Source: Prevotellaceae bacterium UBA3646 (GTDB lineage: Bacteria > Bacteroidota > Bacteroidia > Bacteroidales > Bacteroidaceae). From it: a DNA stretch of 11,295 nt. The position numbers and the translations under genes were made by a program. The notes beneath the pieces were generated by a model. The model was given only the letters and a program-made list of their open reading frames with translations. It was not told the DNA's origin and ran no database searches. This document shows, in pieces, positions 6,790 to 11,295 of the stretch. The stretch covers positions 1 to 11,295 of the forward strand of contig DFKL01000180.1 of NCBI GenBank assembly GCA_002373535.1. Direction: 5' to 3'. Numbering within the stretch: the first letter of the stretch is position 1; each line of letters opens with the position of its first letter.

Positions 6790-7442
6790 TAGCAGATGCA
6801 ATTAGGCGGATAGAATCCGAACTGCCCGAGGGTGTCAGCCTATGTGCGGTCAGCAAATATCATCCGGCTGAGATGATAATGCAGGCATATGGTTGCGGAC
6901 AAAGAATATTCGGTGAAAGTCACGTTCAGGAGCTGATGAAGAAATACGAGGCGTTGCCAAAGGATATCAAGTGGCATTTCATTGGTCATCTTCAGACAAA
7001 CAAGGTCAGATATATTGCACCGTTTGTCGATTTGATCCACTCTGTCGACAGCACGAGGCTTTTGTCCGAAATTAACAGGCAAGGCATAAAGCATGGCAGG
7101 AGGATTCCGTGCCTTTTACAGCTACATGTTGCACGCGAGGAAACTAAATTCGGTTTTACGGTCGACGAATTGAGGGAATTTATGCTCGACGGCCAGTGGC
7201 GCGACATGTCTGGGGTCGATTTGCAGGGAATAATGTGCATGGCAACCAATACGGACGACGCTGACCGTATTCTGGAGGACTTTCATAAGGCAAATGAGTT
7301 CTATAGGTTCTGCGAGGAATGTGCAGGAACACATTTCAAGATACGTTCCTGGGGGATGAGTGGTGACTATCATTTGGCAATACGCGAGGGCAGCAATCTT
7401 GTCCGCATTGGCACTATGATATTTGGCGAAAGAATATATTAA
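6786..7442 (+). CDS. yggS: YggS/PROSC-family pyridoxal phosphate homeostasis protein
   Basis: This 218-residue protein belongs to the YggS (PLPBP) family, single-domain TIM-barrel proteins that bind pyridoxal 5'-phosphate and keep B6 vitamers and amino-acid pools in balance; no enzyme reaction is proven for the family. The PLP-binding lysine is K24 in AVSKYHP. Other family signatures are FGESHVQEL, WHFIGHLQTNK, the barrel strand ending HVAREETKFGF, and the phosphate-binding end GMSGDYHLAIREGSNLVRIG followed by IFGERIY. Length is a little below the usual 225-235 because the N-terminal helix is short. It starts at ATG 6786 inside the stop of the DUF4494 gene. It is the last gene of the first unit: the next gene has its own promoter about 70 bases downstream. 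Confidence 0.95.
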   Translation: MIADAIRRIESELPEGVSLCAVSKYHPAEMIMQAYGCGQRIFGESHVQELMKKYEALPKDIKWHFIGHLQTNKVRYIAPFVDLIHSVDSTRLLSEINRQGIKHGRRIPCLLQLHVAREETKFGFTVDELREFMLDGQWRDMSGVDLQGIMCMATNTDDADRILEDFHKANEFYRFCEECAGTHFKIRSWGMSGDYHLAIREGSNLVRIGTMIFGERIY

Positions 7443-7475
7443 TTTCGTGATATGGTGAGTATAACTTGATTTTTA

Positions 7476-7500
7476 TGCACAGATTTAGTGTATTTGTGCA
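7476..7500 (+). terminator. Stem-loop after yggS: candidate terminator or operator
   Basis: TGCACAGAT (7476-7484) pairs with ATTTGTGCA (7492-7500), nine pairs including one G-U, with a seven-base loop. The next bases, GAATTTTC, give only a short T run, so it would be a modest terminator for the operon ending at 7442. The outer six bases (TGCACA/TGTGCA) are perfectly symmetrical. They lie in the -33 region of the downstream promoter, so an operator for the ligase genes is an equal alternative. Confidence 0.4.
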
Positions 7501-7509
7501 GAATTTTCG

Positions 7510-7517
7510 TATATTTG
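7510..7517 (+). promoter_or_regulatory. Bacteroidetes -7 promoter element TATATTTG
   Basis: The element matches the consensus TAnnTTTG exactly. Transcription would begin about 7523-7526, leaving a short A-rich leader before ATG 7551. The -33 partner is less clear. TTTG at 7493-7496 is only 13 bases away, closer than the usual 19-21, and TTTA at 7484-7487 lies 22 bases away. Both are within the stem-loop described at 7476-7500. The element separates the yggS operon from the ligase-lepA unit. Confidence 0.6.
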
Positions 7518-7550
7518 CAGCACTTCATTTATAAAAAAATTACAGGCATC

Positions 7551-9218
7551 ATGCAATTACCACAAAGTTTTAATCAGGTTTTGGCAGACAGCATCCGTGA
7601 AAATTGGACCAGGAATTCCATGAGTGACTATGGAGAATTTACTTTCCAATATAAGGATGTAGCTCGTATAATAGAGAAAATTCATATTCTTTTTGAGGCT
7701 GCAGGAGTCAGGAAAGGTGACAAGATTGCCTTGTGCGGACGCAATCAGAGTCGCTGGGGTATCGCTTTTTTTGCAACGCTTACATATGGTGCTGTTGCTG
7801 TCCCTGTTTTGCATGAATTCCATCCGGAGCAGGTTCATCAGATCGTCAATCACTCAGAAGCAAGGCTTTTGTTTGTCGGTCAGCAGGTATGGAAGAAGAT
7901 CAATGCTGACGAGATGCCAAATCTGGCAGGAATACTGAGTAACGAGGATTACAATGTGTTATTCGCGCGCACTCCGGAGATAAAAGAAGCACGCGAGAAA
8001 CTGAATCTCCTGTTTGGCGAAAGGTATCCAGACAGTTTCCGTCCGGAAAACATCAGTTATCATAAAGATGAGCCGGAAGAGTTGGCTGTTATAAACTATA
8101 CCAGCGGGACTACGAGTAATTCCAAGGGCGTGATGATTCCATACCGCGCTTTGTGGAGTAATACGCAGTTTGCTTATGAAGTGCTGGAGGATAAGCTTCT
8201 TCCTGGTGATGCCGTGCTTTCGATGTTGCCTATGGCACACATGTATGGAATGGCATTCGAGTTCTTGTTCGAGTTTACCAGGGGTATCCACATCAATTTC
8301 CTTACCAAGGTGCCAAGTCCCGTAATTCTCATGAAGGCATTGGCTGACATAAAGCCGGGAATACTTATTTGTGTGCCTTTGATAATTGAGAAGATAGTTC
8401 GCAAGGCTGTCCTTCCGAAGATCAAAGATCCCAAGGTTCGTTTGTTGATGAACCTGCCTGTTATTGGCGACCAGATAAAGAAGAAGATTTGCGAAGGTAT
8501 GAAACAGGCCTTTGGCGGTCGCTATTACGAGGTGATTATTGGCGGAGCTGCATTAAATCAGGAAATAGAGGCTTTGCTAAAGGATGTTGGATTCAACTAT
8601 ACGATTGGCTATGGTGCGACAGAGTGTGCCCCGATTCTTGCTTACGAGGATTGGACCAGGTTTAGGCAGGGCAGCTGTGGTAAGGCTGCTCCGAGAATGG
8701 AGTTAAGGATAGACAGTCCCGACCCGGAAAATATCCCCGGCGAAATTCTTGCACGCGGCATGAATGTAATGCTCGGATACTACAAAAATCCGGAAGCGAC
8801 CGCAGAAACATTGGTTGATGGCTGGTATCATACCGGTGATCTTGGCATAATAGATGCCGAAGGCAATGTCTTTATCAAGGGACGTAGCAAAAACATGCTT
8901 CTTGGTGCTAATGGCCAGAATATCTATCCTGAGGAGATTGAAGACAAGCTGTCAAGCCTGCCGATGGTTCAGGAATGTGTGGTTATTCAGAAGGGAGAAA
9001 AGATGTATGGCCTTGTATATCCGGATATGGAGCAGGCAAAGAAGCTCAATCTTGGCATGAATGAACTCAAGGCTATCATGGAGCAGAACCGTAAGGATCT
9101 GAATTTACAGATTCCGGCTTACGAGCAGCTGGCTGGAATACGTATCATGGAACATGAGTTTGAAAAGACTCCCAAGAGGAGTATTAAGAGATTCCTTTAC
9201 AAGGATGCCGAGATCTAA
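7551..9218 (+). CDS. Long-chain fatty acid--CoA ligase (AMP-binding), copy 1
   Basis: This 555-residue acyl-adenylate-forming enzyme would activate a fatty acid with ATP and CoA in the cytoplasm. The ATP P-loop is YTSGTTSNSKGV (183-194; serine stands where the usual PKG proline is), the adenine-binding block is GYGATE (353-358), the A7 aspartate is in GWYHTGD (424-430), and the A8 hinge region is KGRSKNMLLGANGQNIYPEE. The end of the A10 region reads TPKRSIKR (540-547), with Ser544 where the catalytic lysine normally falls. An in-frame ATG at 7488 would add 21 residues but lies upstream of the promoter element at 7510-7517. ATG 7551 also aligns with the start of copy 2. The copies align without gaps at roughly 60% identity by eye. 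Substrate length cannot be read from sequence. Confidence 0.9.
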   Translation: MQLPQSFNQVLADSIRENWTRNSMSDYGEFTFQYKDVARIIEKIHILFEAAGVRKGDKIALCGRNQSRWGIAFFATLTYGAVAVPVLHEFHPEQVHQIVNHSEARLLFVGQQVWKKINADEMPNLAGILSNEDYNVLFARTPEIKEAREKLNLLFGERYPDSFRPENISYHKDEPEELAVINYTSGTTSNSKGVMIPYRALWSNTQFAYEVLEDKLLPGDAVLSMLPMAHMYGMAFEFLFEFTRGIHINFLTKVPSPVILMKALADIKPGILICVPLIIEKIVRKAVLPKIKDPKVRLLMNLPVIGDQIKKKICEGMKQAFGGRYYEVIIGGAALNQEIEALLKDVGFNYTIGYGATECAPILAYEDWTRFRQGSCGKAAPRMELRIDSPDPENIPGEILARGMNVMLGYYKNPEATAETLVDGWYHTGDLGIIDAEGNVFIKGRSKNMLLGANGQNIYPEEIEDKLSSLPMVQECVVIQKGEKMYGLVYPDMEQAKKLNLGMNELKAIMEQNRKDLNLQIPAYEQLAGIRIMEHEFEKTPKRSIKRFLYKDAEI

Positions 9219-9259
9219 AGGATTGGACTTCTGTTACTTCAACAAACACACCGAAACTG

Positions 9260-10915
9260 ATGACAATAGAGTCTTCTTTCAATGCAAATCTTGAAAAAAG
9301 CATACGGGAACACTGGCGAATAGCATCCCTTTCTGACTATGGTAGCATAACGCTGCAATATAGTGACGTTGCAGAAGAGATTGCCAAGTTGCATATACTG
9401 TTTCGCGAAGCAGGTATCGTTAAAGGCGACAGGATTGCAATATGTGGCCGCAATATGAGCCGATGGGCTGTTTCTTTCCTTGCGGCAATCACCTGTGGTG
9501 CAGTTGCAGTCCCGATACTACATGACTTTCATCCGGAACAAATTCATCAGTTGGTAAACCATTGTGAAGCGAAATTGCTGTTTGTAGGCGACAGGCTTTG
9601 GGACAAGTTGGACGTAGGCCAAATGGAAGGGCTTGAGGGAGTCATCCGTATATCCGACTACTCATTGCTGTCATGTCGTAATGCAGGCCTGAAGAAAGCT
9701 GCCGCCAGTCTGAATCGCCTCTTTGGCGAAGAATACCCGGATAGCTTCTCTGCAAATGATATAGAATATTATCAGGACAGCCCGGAGGAACTTGCGATAA
9801 TCAACTATACAAGCGGTACGACCAGTAATCCCAAAGGCGTAATGATTCCATATCGCGCATTGGTGGGAAACATGCTATGTGCACAGGAGTTGCTGACTAC
9901 ACATGCAAAAGTCGGTGACAGCATTCTCTCTATGCTTCCTATGGCACATACATTTGGCATGTCGTTCGAGTTCCTCTACGAATTTATAATAGGTGTTCAC
10001 GTCCATTTCCTGACACGTGTCCCGACACCTACCGTCTTGCTGAAGGCTCTCAAGGATATACGTCCCGTCTGCCTTGTCTGTGTTCCCTTGATTATTGAAA
10101 AGGTCGTTCGCAAGGCAGTGATGAAGAAAATGGAGGATCCCAAAGTAAGGCTTTTGATGAAAATGCCTGTTGTAGGCCGTAAGTTAAGGCAACGTATCTG
10201 CGAGGGTATTAAGGAAGCATTCGGCGGAAACTTTTATGAGGTCGTGATTGGAGGAGCGGCGCTTAATCAAGAGGTTGAGAAACTGTTGCATGACATCGGT
10301 TTCAACTATACTGTCGGCTATGGAGCCACAGAGTGCTCGCCGCTTATTGCGTGTCAGGATTGGCAATCATTCTCCCAAGGCAGTTGCGGACGATGCGTAA
10401 ATCGTATGGAATTAAGGATTGACAGTCGTAATCCTTATGATATTCCTGGCGAAATTATTGTCAGGGGACAGAATCTGATGTTGGGATATTACAAGAATCC
10501 GGAAGCTACTAAGGAAGCAATCATCGACGGGTGGTATCATACAGGCGACTTAGGCATAGTCGATCGCCAGGGTAATCTTTTTATCAAGGGACGTCTCAAG
10601 AATCTGCTGCTCTCAGGCAATGGACAGAATATATACCCCGAGGAAATTGAAGACAAGCTGCAGAATATGCCTCTTGTCAATGAATGTATCGTAATACAAC
10701 GTGCCGACAAGCTATATGGGTTGGTATATCCGGATATTGACGAAGTCAGGAGACGTAATTTAAAGATTTCTGATATCAATGCCATCATGGAGGAAAACCG
10801 TAAGGTGCTGAATTCCCATTTGCCTTCTTACGAGCAACTTTCAGGAATCGGCATACGTAGCGAGGAATTCCAGAAGACGCCCAAACGCTCAATAATGCGT
10901 TATCTTTACAAATAA
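9260..10915 (+). CDS. Long-chain fatty acid--CoA ligase (AMP-binding), copy 2
   Basis: This 551-residue paralogue of the preceding ligase aligns with it end to end without gaps; only four extra C-terminal residues (DAEI) distinguish their lengths. It has the same motif order: YTSGTTSNPKGV (183-194, here with the usual proline), GYGATE (353-358), GWYHTGD (424-430) and KGRLKNLLLSGNGQNIYPEE. The A10 end TPKRSIMR again has Ser544 where lysine is expected. Differences cluster in the 200-215 and 370-385 stretches and at the tail, so substrate preference may have diverged. It follows copy 1 after 41 bases with no visible promoter or terminator, so the two are probably co-transcribed. The A-rich leader AACAAACACACCGAAACTG precedes ATG 9260, with no Shine-Dalgarno match. 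Confidence 0.9.
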   Translation: MTIESSFNANLEKSIREHWRIASLSDYGSITLQYSDVAEEIAKLHILFREAGIVKGDRIAICGRNMSRWAVSFLAAITCGAVAVPILHDFHPEQIHQLVNHCEAKLLFVGDRLWDKLDVGQMEGLEGVIRISDYSLLSCRNAGLKKAAASLNRLFGEEYPDSFSANDIEYYQDSPEELAIINYTSGTTSNPKGVMIPYRALVGNMLCAQELLTTHAKVGDSILSMLPMAHTFGMSFEFLYEFIIGVHVHFLTRVPTPTVLLKALKDIRPVCLVCVPLIIEKVVRKAVMKKMEDPKVRLLMKMPVVGRKLRQRICEGIKEAFGGNFYEVVIGGAALNQEVEKLLHDIGFNYTVGYGATECSPLIACQDWQSFSQGSCGRCVNRMELRIDSRNPYDIPGEIIVRGQNLMLGYYKNPEATKEAIIDGWYHTGDLGIVDRQGNLFIKGRLKNLLLSGNGQNIYPEEIEDKLQNMPLVNECIVIQRADKLYGLVYPDIDEVRRRNLKISDINAIMEENRKVLNSHLPSYEQLSGIGIRSEEFQKTPKRSIMRYLYK

Positions 10916-10920
10916 TATAA

Positions 10921-11295
10921 ATGAAGAATATTCGCAACTTTTGTATAATAGCACATATAGATCATGGCAAGTCTACCTTGGCTGATCGTCTGTTGGAGAT
11001 TACGCAGACAATCAAGGTCACCCAGGGCCAGATGCTTGACGACATGGAACTGGAGCAGGAACGAGGTATAACGATAAAGAGTCACGCCATACAGATGGAG
11101 TACGATTATACTCCGGGCACAGAAAGCGGACAGCCACTCATTGGCAGGCCGTGTGACAAGGGACGTTATATTCTCAACCTGATCGATACGCCGGGACACG
11201 TAGACTTCAGTTATGAAGTAAGCCGGAGCATAGCTGCTTGCGAGGGAGCATTGCTTGTCGTGGACGCCACCCAGGGTGTGCAGGCCCAGACCATC
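10921..11295 (+). CDS. lepA: Translation elongation factor 4 (LepA), N-terminal part
   Basis: The first 125 codons of lepA are present and the gene continues past the right edge. LepA is a ribosome-binding translational GTPase related to EF-G. The P-loop AHIDHGKST (11-19), switch-I block ERGITIKSHA (47-56) and G3 motif DTPGH (89-93) are intact, and the stretch after it, VDFSYEVSRSIAACEGALLV, is the usual LepA sequence. Between EY (60-61) and YILN the loop reads through TPGTESGQPLIGRPCDKGR. From memory this is about 15 residues longer than in Bacteroides LepA and also longer than in E. coli. The start is five bases after the ligase stop, so the gene is probably co-transcribed with it. Confidence 0.97.
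   Translation, partial: MKNIRNFCIIAHIDHGKSTLADRLLEITQTIKVTQGQMLDDMELEQERGITIKSHAIQMEYDYTPGTESGQPLIGRPCDKGRYILNLIDTPGHVDFSYEVSRSIAACEGALLVVDATQGVQAQTI

Noticed and set aside
7488..7550. Longer N-terminus for ligase copy 1 (ATG 7488)
   Set aside because: The promoter -7 element lies downstream of this ATG, and copy 2 aligns from ATG 7551 onward.
1..11295. CRISPR array, tRNA, rRNA, insertion sequence or toxin-antitoxin pair
   Set aside because: I saw no regularly spaced repeats, no cloverleaf or rRNA-like segments, no transposase motifs and no convincing toxin-antitoxin pair; the small genes are each coupled to unrelated enzymes.

Overview
The window looks like a chromosomal core region of a member of the Bacteroidales (Bacteroides/Prevotella/Muribaculaceae-like). 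Three things point there. It carries families typical of that phylum: a DUF4494 protein, an amidase with an inserted golvesin-like domain, and a YgiQ-type radical SAM protein beginning close to LTDWLPTT. There is a TAnnTTTG-type promoter element (TATATTTG at 7510-7517). Start codons are preceded by A/T-rich leaders rather than Shine-Dalgarno sequences. All genes are on the + strand. I see no tRNA, rRNA, CRISPR array, insertion sequence or phage gene.

Layout: positions 1-107 hold the last 34 codons of a gene cut by the window edge. A 389-base A/T-rich gap (108-496) follows, with several inverted repeats and a tandem TATTACC repeat touching the next start codon. Seven tightly packed genes then run from 497 to 7442. 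They encode a small unknown protein, a PlsC-like acyltransferase (start at 757, ATGA overlap), a large secreted amidase/golvesin/FnIII protein (1298-4204), a second small unknown protein, a YgiQ-family radical SAM protein with a non-ATG start, a DUF4494 protein, and a YggS-family PLP-binding protein (ATGA overlap). Gaps are 1-23 bases, and three junctions overlap, so this is probably one operon.

After 7442 a stem-loop and a good Bacteroidetes promoter element separate a second unit. It holds two tandem, almost gap-free paralogous long-chain acyl-CoA ligases (7551-9218 and 9260-10915), then lepA, which starts five bases later and runs off the right edge. The promoter fixes the first ligase start at 7551.

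The genes are a mix of envelope and lipid functions (acyltransferase, secreted amidase, two fatty acid-activating enzymes) and housekeeping functions (RNA or cofactor enzymes, PLP homeostasis, translation GTPase). I did not find a clear new defence or mobile system. The items most worth a second look are the amidase split by a golvesin domain and carrying an unassigned C-terminal domain, the ligase pair that has serine where the A10 catalytic lysine is expected, and the structured leader at 108-496.
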